Shown in pieces: positions 24,735-31,991 of a stretch of 34,862 nucleotides of DNA. The DNA is taken from the NCBI GenBank assembly GCA_022785265.1, contig JALFQD010000257.1, positions 1-34,862 on the forward strand, written 5' to 3'. A program made the position numbers and the translations under genes. This stretch comes from Clostridium sp. GTDB lineage: Bacteria; Bacillota; Clostridia; Clostridiales; Clostridiaceae. The first letter of the stretch is position 1; every line of letters starts with the position of its first letter. The notes below the pieces were generated by a model. That model had not been told where the DNA came from. It did not search any database and was given only the letters and a program-made list of their open reading frames with translations.

Positions 24735-26141
24735 ATGGCAAGTAAACAAGATAGTAATGGAGTAAGAACAGCACAGGACTTAGAGAAAAAATATGATTTT
24801 GCTTCGTTGTTAGGCTTAAAGAAAAATGTTGAGTATGCTCAAAAGTCTATACTGAAAATTAACAATGAACTTAATAATATATTAAATTCCTTAATATTAA
24901 ACTTAAAAAATGTACTAGATAGCCAGAGTGAGGTTTCACTCTGGTTTTATAGTGGGATACCAACAACAGAAAATGAACCATATATAAGTTGGAACTCTCA
25001 AGAAGAACATTATGGTGATATTTATTATGACCAGGCAACTGGATATGTATATCAATATTCAGAAGAGGGTTGGAAAAGAAATAAGGATACATCTTTGGTA
25101 CAAGCAATGGCACTAACAAATTCAGAACTCGTAACCAATGAACATGAAAGAAAAGTTTTTTTCGATGTTCCAGTAACTCCATATTCAAGTGGAGATTGGT
25201 GGATAAAAGAAGAAGGAATATTATATATATGTCAATTAGGTAAAACAGCTGAATTAACTTATGATGAAGCGGATTTTGTACCGTCTAACCAATATTCTAC
25301 TACTGTTGCATTACAACAAGGCGAGAAGCTTACGGTATTACAAGGGACGGTTCAGCAAATAACCAAAGACTATGTAAAGTTTACAGACTTAGCAACTGGT
25401 GGAAGTACAACGATAGCTGGAGAAAACATAAAAACTGGAGTTATAACTTCTGTAAACTATGCAAGTAATTCTAAAGGAACGAAAATAAATCTTAATAATG
25501 GCACTATAGATACCAAGAATTTCAAGTTAGACGAATATGGAAATGTTTCATTATTAAATGGTTCAAAGATAATCACAGATGATGGACTTATGACAAACCT
25601 ACAGTATTTAGGAAACAATATGGGATATCAGGGGTTAATGACATTAGGGTTAAATGTGGATCTAGCAAATAATAAATTTACAAAGTCAGATATTACTATA
25701 TATGCAGATATTCCAGATAATTTCAAAGTGGCAAAAGCATATATTACGGTAATTCATCAACCAGTACTTTGGAATAGCCTATATTGGGGATTTACAAGAA
25801 ATATAGGACTTTATAAAGCTGTTTTTGAAGGAAAGTTTGAAGGAGATTGGGAAAGTGATTTTCAAGATAAAACTGAAAAATTAAGTCAAGTTACGAATAT
25901 TTTTGATAATAATAATAGTTGGCAACCATCCACGCCATCAAGCTCAAATAATAAAATAGAAAAAAAGACTACACTAGATATTAGTCACCAAATATCATTA
26001 GGAATAAATAAGTTTGTTATACAGACTACTGACACGGTGCCTACATTTAGTAGTGATTATAATACTAATCAAAAAAATGCGATGGTAAACAGTGGAAGAG
26101 TAATGGCAATATTAAATATATATGGATTTATAAAGAATTAA
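24735..26141 (+). CDS. Tail fibre/appendage protein, 468 aa
   Basis: The start is ATG 24735, just after AGGAGG; an in-frame ATG at 24720 lies upstream of that site. The N-terminus has SNGVRTAQDLEKKYDFASLLG, typical of phage tail fibre and baseplate proteins, followed by a helical neck. YYDQATGYVYQYSEEGW and a similar WWIKEEGILYICQLG are repeat-like beta units. Then comes a beta-helix-like part (GTKINLNNGTIDTKNFKLDEYGNVSL) and a C-terminal beta domain. Expected to attach to the tail hub and contact the cell. Confidence 0.72.
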   Translation: MASKQDSNGVRTAQDLEKKYDFASLLGLKKNVEYAQKSILKINNELNNILNSLILNLKNVLDSQSEVSLWFYSGIPTTENEPYISWNSQEEHYGDIYYDQATGYVYQYSEEGWKRNKDTSLVQAMALTNSELVTNEHERKVFFDVPVTPYSSGDWWIKEEGILYICQLGKTAELTYDEADFVPSNQYSTTVALQQGEKLTVLQGTVQQITKDYVKFTDLATGGSTTIAGENIKTGVITSVNYASNSKGTKINLNNGTIDTKNFKLDEYGNVSLLNGSKIITDDGLMTNLQYLGNNMGYQGLMTLGLNVDLANNKFTKSDITIYADIPDNFKVAKAYITVIHQPVLWNSLYWGFTRNIGLYKAVFEGKFEGDWESDFQDKTEKLSQVTNIFDNNNSWQPSTPSSSNNKIEKKTTLDISHQISLGINKFVIQTTDTVPTFSSDYNTNQKNAMVNSGRVMAILNIYGFIKN

Positions 26142-26153
26142 AGGAGTAAGGGT

Positions 26154-26516
26154 ATGATAGAAATAGAGGATAAGACTATTAGAATGTCTAGAGGAGATTC
26201 TGTTAGTATAAACTTAACGATTCCAATTACGGATTCAGAAAATTATAAATTCAAAAATGGAGATAAGATACAGTTAAGAATTTTTGAAAAGAAAAATTAC
26301 GAAAAGGAACTACTGAAAAAAGAAGTCATAATAACAGAAGAAACCGAAGAGGTGGTAATTAATATTCAAGAAGAAGATACAAAATTTTGTCCTAATATAA
26401 ATAAACCAAACACATATTGGTACGAAATATCACTAAACGAAGTTGAAACTGTTGTGGGATATGATAATGATGGACCAGCAGAATTTATTTTGTATCCAGC
26501 AAAGGCAGGTGTATAG
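26154..26516 (+). CDS. BppU-like tail/baseplate N-terminal module, 120 aa
   Basis: AAGGAG precedes the ATG. The sequence starts MIEIEDKTIRMSRGDSVSINL and continues with strands (DKIQLRIFEKKNYEKELLKKEVII; TKFCPNINKPNTYWYEISL; AEFILYPAKAGV), a small Ig-like domain found at the N-terminus of BppU-type tail proteins in many Firmicute phages. It likely anchors the following collagen-like fibre. Confidence 0.6.
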   Translation: MIEIEDKTIRMSRGDSVSINLTIPITDSENYKFKNGDKIQLRIFEKKNYEKELLKKEVIITEETEEVVINIQEEDTKFCPNINKPNTYWYEISLNEVETVVGYDNDGPAEFILYPAKAGV

Positions 26517-26517
26517 T

Positions 26518-27249
26518 ATGGGATTAGATAGTTGTAATTTAAAAGGCAAGATGAAAAGTTGCAATATAACTGGAGGAAACATTTATCCGACTGGACCAAA
26601 AGGCGAGCAAGGTAAGTCATTAGAATTTGACTGGAAAGGAACTTCTCTTGGTGTAAGAACAGAAGGACAAGAAGAATTTGTATACAAAAACTTACAAGGA
26701 CCAAAAGGCGAAATTGGAGAGGCTAACACCTTAACAATAGGAAAGGTTCAGACGGGGGAAAATGCTTCTGCAACAATAACAGGAGAAGCACCAAATCAAG
26801 AGCTAAATTTAGTGCTACCCCAAGGAAATCAAGGACCAGAAGGCGAGCAGGGTAAGTCATTAGAATTTGAATGGAAAGGAACTTCTCTGGGAGTAAGAAC
26901 AGAAGGACAAGAAGAATTTGTATATAAAAATTTGCAAGGACCCAAAGGAGAGAATGGTGTAGACGCATTAGTAACGCATAAATATCAATTAAAAATCACA
27001 TCTGCAGTTACTGCGGGAACAGAAGTGACAATACCGTGCTACTATAAGGTCGGACAAGCAGTGCTTGACATTTATCTTAATGGAGAGCGATTATTATTAA
27101 GCTCTGACGATGCAGGAACCGATGGACATTATAGAGAAGTTGGAACAGCAAATAGCATATCTAATAAAATAAAAACAACAACTGACTGGGCTCTTGAAGC
27201 GGAAGATGTATTAGATTTTGTTGTGAGGGGGGATTATAGTGCAACCTAA
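26518..27249 (+). CDS. Collagen-like tail fibre with duplicated module, 243 aa
   Basis: The start is ATG 26518, directly after the previous stop; the open frame extends upstream without a site. GPKGEQG, GPKGEIG, GPEGEQG and GPKGENG are collagen-like Gly-X-Y triplets. They flank two nearly identical units (KSLEFDWKGTSLGVRTEGQE and following) exactly 80 residues apart. Residues about 150-243 form a C-terminal beta domain (AVLDIYLNGERLLLSSDD), a head or chaperone-like domain often seen at fibre tips. The end overlaps the next gene (GTG 27239). Confidence 0.7.
   Translation: MGLDSCNLKGKMKSCNITGGNIYPTGPKGEQGKSLEFDWKGTSLGVRTEGQEEFVYKNLQGPKGEIGEANTLTIGKVQTGENASATITGEAPNQELNLVLPQGNQGPEGEQGKSLEFEWKGTSLGVRTEGQEEFVYKNLQGPKGENGVDALVTHKYQLKITSAVTAGTEVTIPCYYKVGQAVLDIYLNGERLLLSSDDAGTDGHYREVGTANSISNKIKTTTDWALEAEDVLDFVVRGDYSAT
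26593..26952 (+). repeat. Direct duplication of a 120-bp fibre module, step 240 bp
   Basis: Bases 26593-26712 recur at 26833-26952 with only scattered differences, an offset of exactly 240 bases (80 codons). The copies encode nearly the same 40 residues. Recombination between them would delete or duplicate 80 codons in frame, shortening or lengthening the fibre. Confidence 0.75.
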
Positions 27250-27601
27250 CTTTAAAAAAAATAACGATACTGGCTGGATACAATGTACCCCAGCATCATC
27301 AGACATAAAAATAGTAGACTGGAGTCCACTTCAGTACAGAAAAATAAATGAAATTGTTTATATATGTGGAGCAGTTAAAATAATCAATCCTACATGGGCA
27401 AAAACAATTACGCAGATTCCGTATGAATTTGCAGCTGAAGTTGATACTATATGTCGTACAAGTGATGCTAACAACAAATTGACAACATGTGCATTAGCAC
27501 AAACAGGTATATTGTCATTCTTAGAGACTTCAGTTGATGCAACGGATACTAGTAAGACACCAACTGTTTTTATCAACTTGGCAGTGCCAACAAAAAAGTA
27601 G
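27239..27601 (+). CDS. Tail-tip (receptor-binding-like) protein 1, 120 aa
   Basis: GTG 27239 lies inside the end of the fibre gene after GAGGGGGG. The N-terminus (NDTGWI), then a RKINEIVYICGAVK strand pair, matches the tip protein at 28376 (NDTGWI, RKINGIIYWRGAVY). The remainder diverges, as expected for receptor-binding domains under selection. It is followed by an XhlA-like gene and holin. The receptor is unknown. Confidence 0.55.
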   Translation: MQPNFKKNNDTGWIQCTPASSDIKIVDWSPLQYRKINEIVYICGAVKIINPTWAKTITQIPYEFAAEVDTICRTSDANNKLTTCALAQTGILSFLETSVDATDTSKTPTVFINLAVPTKK

Positions 27602-27610
27602 GAGGAAATA

Positions 27611-27937
27611 ATGGAAAAGTCAGATATAATCAAACTTCAAGAGGTTGAGGACAGAAGTAAATCTAATACAAAAAGATTAGACGAGCACGATGATAAATTT
27701 AAAGACATAAATAACAAGCTTGAAGATATTCACGAGCTTACATACTCTATAAAAGAAATTGCAACAGAAGTAAAACTCATGAGAGAAGATGTAAATAAGC
27801 TAGATACACGTGTTGGCAACATTGAAAATGAGCCAGCAAAAGATTATAAAGAAGTTAAAAGAGCTATAAGAGACAAAATAATCTTATCTATTGTAGGTGC
27901 GATTGTTGGTGCTGTTATAGCTTTAATTATTAAATAA
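27611..27937 (+). CDS. XhlA-like protein of the lysis module, 108 aa
   Basis: AGGAGG precedes the ATG. Residues 1-85 are a charged coiled coil (QEVEDRSKSNTKRLDEHDDKF; EVKLMREDVNKLDTRVGNIEN), and residues 89-107 form a single membrane helix (ILSIVGAIVGAVIALII) at the C-terminus. This is the topology of XhlA/hemolysin-type proteins, which assist the holin in releasing endolysin. It lies directly before the holin. Confidence 0.75.
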   Translation: MEKSDIIKLQEVEDRSKSNTKRLDEHDDKFKDINNKLEDIHELTYSIKEIATEVKLMREDVNKLDTRVGNIENEPAKDYKEVKRAIRDKIILSIVGAIVGAVIALIIK

Positions 27938-27960
27938 AATAATAGGAGGAAATTGTAATT

Positions 27961-28227
27961 ATGGATATATCAGTATTAACACAATATTTTAGTATAGTAG
28001 TTGTAGGAATATGTGTATGTGTAGGCTACGTTATAAAAAATAGCCTTGACTTTATACCAAACAAGTACATACCACTAATAATGCTAATTTTAGGATTAGT
28101 AATTAATGTATTAATGAATTTAAACGGTATAAACGCAGAAGTTATATTAACTGGAATGTTCAGTGGACTAGCTTCTACAGGACTATACGAAATGTTTAAG
28201 AATTTAATTAATCAGGAGGACAAGTAG
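27961..28227 (+). CDS. Holin, 88 aa
   Basis: Three hydrophobic segments are visible (about residues 8-26, 36-52 and 60-76) with short loops, e.g. VVVGICVCVGYVI, IPLIMLILGLVINVLMN and VILTGMFSGLASTGLYEMF, and a charged tail. The size and pattern fit class I holins of the Hol44-like superfamily V. AGGAGG precedes it and it follows an XhlA-like gene, both typical. It makes pores in the cell membrane that let the amidase out. The family name is tentative. Confidence 0.74.
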   Translation: MDISVLTQYFSIVVVGICVCVGYVIKNSLDFIPNKYIPLIMLILGLVINVLMNLNGINAEVILTGMFSGLASTGLYEMFKNLINQEDK

Positions 28228-28228
28228 T

Positions 28229-28306
<78 letters not shown>

Positions 28307-28326
28307 TGGACAAAAATGGAGCAAAG

Positions 28327-28365
28327 GAGGAAGTAGAGAGCACAGAGATGTAGCAATACTTCCTC
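28327..28365 (+). promoter_or_regulatory. Hairpin holding a GGAGG box upstream of the tip gene
   Basis: GAGGAAGTA (28327-28335) and TACTTCCTC (28357-28365) form a perfect 9-bp stem with a 21-base loop. The stem buries the only AGGAGG-like box in the region. Ribosomes reading the leader in the frame that ends at 28379 would open it; those stopping at 28306 would not. Confidence 0.5.
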
Positions 28366-28375
28366 GTGATTGCAG

Positions 28376-28762
28376 ATGATTCCGAAATGTAAAATAAAAA
28401 ATGATACAGGATGGATTGATATGTCTAAGTATGTTAATTCTGCATATTTTGCATCAAGACCAGGGCACTCACCGATGGCAAGAAAAATAAATGGAATTAT
28501 ATACTGGAGAGGAGCTGTTTATTGTTATAAAGACACAAATTTACAAGAAGTAAATATTTTGGAAAATTTGCCGAAATGGGTTCAATTTGACACAGAAAAA
28601 GAATTTTCAGGAACATTTGTGACATGGTTTGAATGGAATTATGGTACTATGTTTATTTGTGATGATTACGTGCGAGTGGGCCAAAATTCAACCATCAATG
28701 CTGTATCAAATGATTGGAAAGCATTTAATCTTGCAACAATAAGTGGATATCCAAGTGCTTAA
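28376..28762 (+). CDS. Tail-tip (receptor-binding-like) protein 2, 128 aa
   Basis: The sequence has NDTGWI near residue 8 and a RKINGIIYWRGAVY strand pair, as in the tip protein at 27239; the later part (ENLPKWVQFDTEKEFSGTFVTWF; YVRVGQNSTINAVS) is its own. ATG 28376 has no ribosome binding site; a TTG at 28370 in the same frame also lacks one. The ATG overlaps a TGA (28377-28379) in another frame, which is the end of the leader in one of its three frames. Expression is probably dependent on translation of the leader. The receptor is unknown. Confidence 0.55.
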   Translation: MIPKCKIKNDTGWIDMSKYVNSAYFASRPGHSPMARKINGIIYWRGAVYCYKDTNLQEVNILENLPKWVQFDTEKEFSGTFVTWFEWNYGTMFICDDYVRVGQNSTINAVSNDWKAFNLATISGYPSA

Positions 28763-28767
28763 TAAAA

Positions 28768-28818
28768 ATGGTTCAAATAATAATTGTTGCAGTTGAATAT
28801 GTTAAACTAGAAGAATAA
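28768..28818 (+). pseudogene. Possible C-terminal remnant of a tail protein, 16 codons
   Basis: ATG 28768 opens only 16 codons (VQIIIVAVEYVKLEE), which read like a last beta strand of a tail-tip protein. No ribosome binding site is present. I take it as a scrap left by exchange of tip modules, but it may also be noncoding. Confidence 0.25.
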
Positions 28819-28846
28819 TTTTTGCAATCGCTCTCCAAAAAATAAG

Positions 28847-29176
28847 ATGATACCTATCACAAAACAAATAAAAAATCAGATAAATAATAATGAAAAAGAA
28901 CAGATAAAAACAGCTGTGTACATTAATGAATTTATAAATGTAAGCACTTCTACAAATGTTGCTTTCAAAACAATGTTCCCTAATTTAAGCTTGGATAAAG
29001 TTGTATGTTTTAATATAGAAATTGTAAATGTGTATGAAACATGGGATAGGGTTTATGCTCATATTCTATATCAACCGGAAAACCCAACGAGTGGAAGAAG
29101 TGGGGAATTACAAATAAGAAATTATGCTTCAATTCAAAATGTAGTTGTTAGAGTCACAGCTTTTTATAGAGAATAA
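28847..29176 (+). CDS. Tail-tip-like protein 3, 109 aa
   Basis: The frame starts MIPITKQIKNQ, recalling MIPKCKIKND of the tip at 28376, and ends in a beta-rich segment (IQNVVVRVTAFYRE) like the last strand of many tip domains. No ribosome binding site precedes ATG 28847; the frame is open further upstream to 28811 without a better start, so it may be poorly translated or part of a broken gene. It sits between the tip gene and the amidase. Function uncertain. Confidence 0.45.
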   Translation: MIPITKQIKNQINNNEKEQIKTAVYINEFINVSTSTNVAFKTMFPNLSLDKVVCFNIEIVNVYETWDRVYAHILYQPENPTSGRSGELQIRNYASIQNVVVRVTAFYRE

Positions 29177-29196
29177 AAAAGAAAAGAGGAATAGTT

Positions 29197-30057
29197 ATGA
29201 ATATAATAGAAACTAACTTAGAATTTAAAGATATGTCGACAAGAAAGTCAACAGAAAGAATAATCCTTCATCACGCAGATGCTAAAAGTTGTTCTGCTGA
29301 GGACATTCATAGATGGCATCTAAACAATGGCTGGAGCGGTGCTGGATACCACTTTTTAGTAAGAAAAGATGGTAAAGTATATAGACTTCGTCCAGAAGAT
29401 AAAGTGGGAGCACACGCATACGGTTCAAATTATAATTCTTTAGGAATATGCTTCGAAGGAGACTATATGCAAGAAGATATGCCAGAAGCTCAAAAAGAAG
29501 CAGGACAAGAATTAGTTGCATATTTAAAGAATAAGTACAATATAACAACAGTACAGGCTCATAGAGATGTATGTGCAACCTCATGCCCTGGAAACAAATT
29601 TCCATTCGATGAGATTGCCAATTCTGAGGCAAGCAATGAAATTATATCTCAACCACAAAAAAATGAAAATAAAGGCAACGTTGCAAGAATACAAGCTACT
29701 TTAAATGAAAGATACGGACTAAATATTGCAGTAGATAATATTTATGGAAATGAAACTAAAAAAGCACTGGTAAAGGGCTTACAAACAGAACTAAATAAAC
29801 AATTTGAAGGAAACTTAGTTGTTGATGGAATATTTGGAACTAACACATACAATGCTTGCATAAATGTTCGCAAAGGAGCAGAAGGAAATATCACATATTT
29901 AATTCAAGCAATGTTAGTATGTCATTCATTCGACATAGATGCGGACGGAATATTTGGACCTGCAACTGAAATGGCAGTGAGAGATTTTCAATCAAGAAAT
30001 GGATTATCTGCAGATGGAATAGTAGGAAAGAATACATTCAATAAATTATTCAAATAA
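29197..30057 (+). CDS. Endolysin: N-acetylmuramoyl-L-alanine amidase with cell-wall repeats, 286 aa
   Basis: The N-terminal 145 residues are an amidase_2/PGRP domain. His25 in LHHADA, His122 in AHRD and Cys130 in SCPG are the zinc ligands, and GYHFLVRKDGKVY, GAHAYGSNYNSLGICFEGD are conserved motifs. It cuts the bond between muramic acid and L-Ala in peptidoglycan. Residues about 160-286 contain peptidoglycan-binding repeats (LVVDGIFGTNTYNAC; DIDADGIFGPATEMAVRDFQ; LSADGIVGKNTFNKLF). It follows the XhlA and holin genes and ends in a strong terminator. Confidence 0.93.
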   Translation: MNIIETNLEFKDMSTRKSTERIILHHADAKSCSAEDIHRWHLNNGWSGAGYHFLVRKDGKVYRLRPEDKVGAHAYGSNYNSLGICFEGDYMQEDMPEAQKEAGQELVAYLKNKYNITTVQAHRDVCATSCPGNKFPFDEIANSEASNEIISQPQKNENKGNVARIQATLNERYGLNIAVDNIYGNETKKALVKGLQTELNKQFEGNLVVDGIFGTNTYNACINVRKGAEGNITYLIQAMLVCHSFDIDADGIFGPATEMAVRDFQSRNGLSADGIVGKNTFNKLFK

Positions 30058-30062
30058 AATTT

Positions 30063-30089
30063 GGTAGGAGAAATCCTACCTCTTTTTTT
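30063..30089 (+). terminator. Strong intrinsic terminator after the endolysin
   Basis: GGTAGGA (30063-30069), loop GAAA, TCCTACC (30074-30080), then TCTTTTTTT. It closes the late operon. A further dyad, TATGCCT (30089-30095) with AGGCATA (30112-30118), follows. Confidence 0.88.
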
Positions 30090-30204
30090 ATGCCTGAAAT
30101 GGCTATTTTTGAGGCATAAAAGTATATGATTAAAAAATAAAAACGTCTTAAATCACAATGTCGTGAGTCAATTTTGAACTGTTTTTAGAGCAAATTCGAC
30201 AATA

Positions 30205-30244
30205 TTTACTTTTGGATAAATATGTGATATGATGTATATCACAT
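30205..30244 (+). promoter_or_regulatory. Promoter and operator of the Panacea pair
   Basis: TTTACT (30205-30210) and TATGAT (30228-30233) are 17 bases apart. A perfect dyad, ATGTGATAT (30222-30230) and ATATCACAT (30236-30244), overlaps the -10. This is the usual layout of an autoregulated toxin-antitoxin promoter. Confidence 0.62.
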
Positions 30245-30265
30245 TTAAATAAGAGGATATATATC

Positions 30266-31057
30266 ATGAAAAAAACAATATTTTTTGTACTAAAGATGAT
30301 TGGGACGATTGTATCATTATTTATAGCACCTTTTATATTTCCACTATTGGCTAAACTATTTATTTATTGGAAATGGTTCGAAAATATAGAAGATTTGCAA
30401 AATACAATAAAAGTATTTAGTAATATGTATACATTAATAAGCATTATTATAATGGTATTAATATTATTATGGTTCTTTCATGATTGGAAAGACGTAAAGA
30501 AAATATTTCAAGGGATAAGAAGTTTTAAATTAAAAGATTTTGAGATTTCAAAAGAAAGTGCAGAGAATGTAATAAAGGAAAATGAAGAAAAGACGAAGAT
30601 CATTAAAGAGTTGAAAGAAGATAATAAGAATAATTCGGCAGATAGCGAAGAAAGTAAGAAAGCAATAAAAGAACAATTATTTTCACAGAAAAAGAATAAT
30701 GATATATGTGACAATAGCAATTTAGTAAATGAAAATAAAAGATTGAAATATTATTCTGCTTATAATATAATAAATGTGGAAACAAAAGGTTTACTGCATA
30801 AAATATATAATGAAAAATATATAGAAACAGAAGAATTTAAAAAGCAAATAATTGACGGCTATACTAGAAGAAATAAACATAACATAAAATTCAGCAAAAA
30901 AGATATAAACAAAGTCGCAACTAGCAAATATAATACTATATATGAAGGACTATTGTATCTAAATATAATTGAACCTTCAGAAGATGATAAAGAAATAAGA
31001 TTAACAAACGAAGGAAAAGAATTTGTTGAAAAATATATTGAAGGAGGTGCATTATAA
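30266..31057 (+). CDS. Membrane protein, putative toxin partner of a Panacea antitoxin, 263 aa
   Basis: Two membrane helices at about residues 5-35 and 50-73 are followed by a highly charged coiled coil (about 95-150) and a C-terminal winged-helix-like part (about 170-260: ETEEFKKQIIDGYTRRNKH; YNTIYEGLLYLNIIEPSEDDKEIRLTNEGKEF). It does not match a toxin family I know by name. The TAA overlaps the ATG of the SocA/Panacea gene by one base, so the two are one unit. Panacea antitoxins pair with many unrelated toxins, several acting on membranes, so this is the likely toxin. AGAGG precedes the ATG. Confidence 0.6.
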   Translation: MKKTIFFVLKMIGTIVSLFIAPFIFPLLAKLFIYWKWFENIEDLQNTIKVFSNMYTLISIIIMVLILLWFFHDWKDVKKIFQGIRSFKLKDFEISKESAENVIKENEEKTKIIKELKEDNKNNSADSEESKKAIKEQLFSQKKNNDICDNSNLVNENKRLKYYSAYNIINVETKGLLHKIYNEKYIETEEFKKQIIDGYTRRNKHNIKFSKKDINKVATSKYNTIYEGLLYLNIIEPSEDDKEIRLTNEGKEFVEKYIEGGAL

Positions 31058-31488
31058 TGAATGCAACAACAATAGGCAAGTATTTTTTATCAAAAAATAG
31101 AGAATTAACGGACATACAAATACAAAAGTTAACATATTATGCTTATGCATGGTATATGATAAAACATAAAGATTCTAAAATATTTGATGAGAGCCCAGAA
31201 GCATGGGTACATGGTCCAGTTTTTAGAAGTCTTTATGATGCAATGAAAAAAAGTAGCTTTTATGAAGTGAATGATGAAATAGACGTCGGAAATGAAAAGG
31301 AGTTTCTGGATATAATATATAAAATTTATAGTAAATATTCTGGAAATGAACTGGAAGCAATGACTCATTCTGAAAAGCCTTGGAAAGATGCGAGGGCAAG
31401 AGCAGGGCTTAAGTATTATCCAGCAACCCGTTCTACAGAAAAAATTAAAGATGAAGATATATGGGCATGGGGCAATGAAAACATATAA
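31057..31488 (+). CDS. Panacea/SocA-type (DUF4065) antitoxin, 143 aa
   Basis: The family signature is clear: LTDIQIQKLTYYAYAWYM, SPEAWVHGPVFRSLYDAM, a middle YKIYSKYSGNELEAMTHSEKPWKDAR, and a C-terminal KIKDEDIWAWG. Such proteins include the antitoxin SocA and the hyperpromiscuous PanA antitoxins. The length of 143 is usual. Its ATG overlaps the stop of the membrane gene. The order is toxin first, antitoxin second. Confidence 0.85.
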   Translation: MNATTIGKYFLSKNRELTDIQIQKLTYYAYAWYMIKHKDSKIFDESPEAWVHGPVFRSLYDAMKKSSFYEVNDEIDVGNEKEFLDIIYKIYSKYSGNELEAMTHSEKPWKDARARAGLKYYPATRSTEKIKDEDIWAWGNENI

Positions 31489-31544
31489 AAATAATCGAGG
31501 AAGCATTATAGCCTCCTCATAATTGGTTTATGAGCAAATTAGTA

Positions 31545-31630
31545 TTTGAGTGACTCAAAATGACTTTGTCGAAATTTAATATATAATTTAATCATAAAAA
31601 AGAAACGCGTTTCTCCAAGAAAAAGGAGAA
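31545..31630 (+). promoter_or_regulatory. Palindromic control region of the 52-aa gene
   Basis: TTTGAGT-G-ACTCAAA (31545-31559) is a perfect dyad upstream of TATAAT (31582-31587); no good -35 is seen. A 14-base palindrome, AGAAACGCGTTTCT (31601-31614), shares bases with TTCTCC (31611-31616), which can pair with GGAGAA (31625-31630) holding the ribosome binding site. The two hairpins exclude each other, so it may act as an RNA switch. Confidence 0.42.
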
Positions 31631-31636
31631 GAACTT

Positions 31637-31795
31637 ATGGAAAAAAATCTAGTAATAAATGAGAAGATTTATAAGAATTATAAAAGTGAAATTGGTAAAG
31701 ATAATGACTATTTCACTCGAAACGAATTACAAAATTTAATGCAATATTTAATGCAATGCCAAGAAAAAGTTGTAAAAAGCGAAGGGAAAATATAA
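31637..31795 (+). CDS. Small hypothetical protein, 52 aa
   Basis: AAGGAG lies eight bases before the ATG. The product is charged and helical (NEKIYKNYKSEIGKDNDYF; ELQNLMQYLMQCQEKVVKS). No membrane segment or known domain. It sits alone between the Panacea pair and the terminator preceding the integrase. A dyad (ATTTTAAGG 31804-31812 with CCTTAAAAT 31827-31835) follows. It may be an accessory or regulatory peptide. Confidence 0.48.
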   Translation: MEKNLVINEKIYKNYKSEIGKDNDYFTRNELQNLMQYLMQCQEKVVKSEGKI

Positions 31796-31911
31796 AAAAT
31801 GAAATTTTAAGGACACCTTAGAAATGCCTTAAAATAGTGCGTTAAGAGAAATTATGAAAAACGAAGAGAAGATATAAAAACATATCCTCCCGTTCAAGGC
31901 ACCAAAAATAG

Positions 31912-31960
31912 ACACTCTGTAACCTAGTAATATTAACGGTTACAGAGTGTTTTTAATTTT
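31912..31960 (+). terminator. Strong terminator between the cargo genes and the integrase
   Basis: ACACTCTGTAACC (31912-31924) and GGTTACAGAGTGT (31938-31950) form a perfect 13-bp stem followed by TTTTTAATTTT. It ends rightward transcription and, being symmetric, may also halt the leftward integrase transcript. Confidence 0.85.
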
Positions 31961-31991
31961 AAAATAATGCAATTTTAATGCAACTAGACTT

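Noticed and set aside
31890..31906. tRNA 3' end as attachment site (GTTCAAGGCACCA-like)
   Set aside because: The T stem does not pair and no second copy is in the window; the resemblance is too weak to call an att site.
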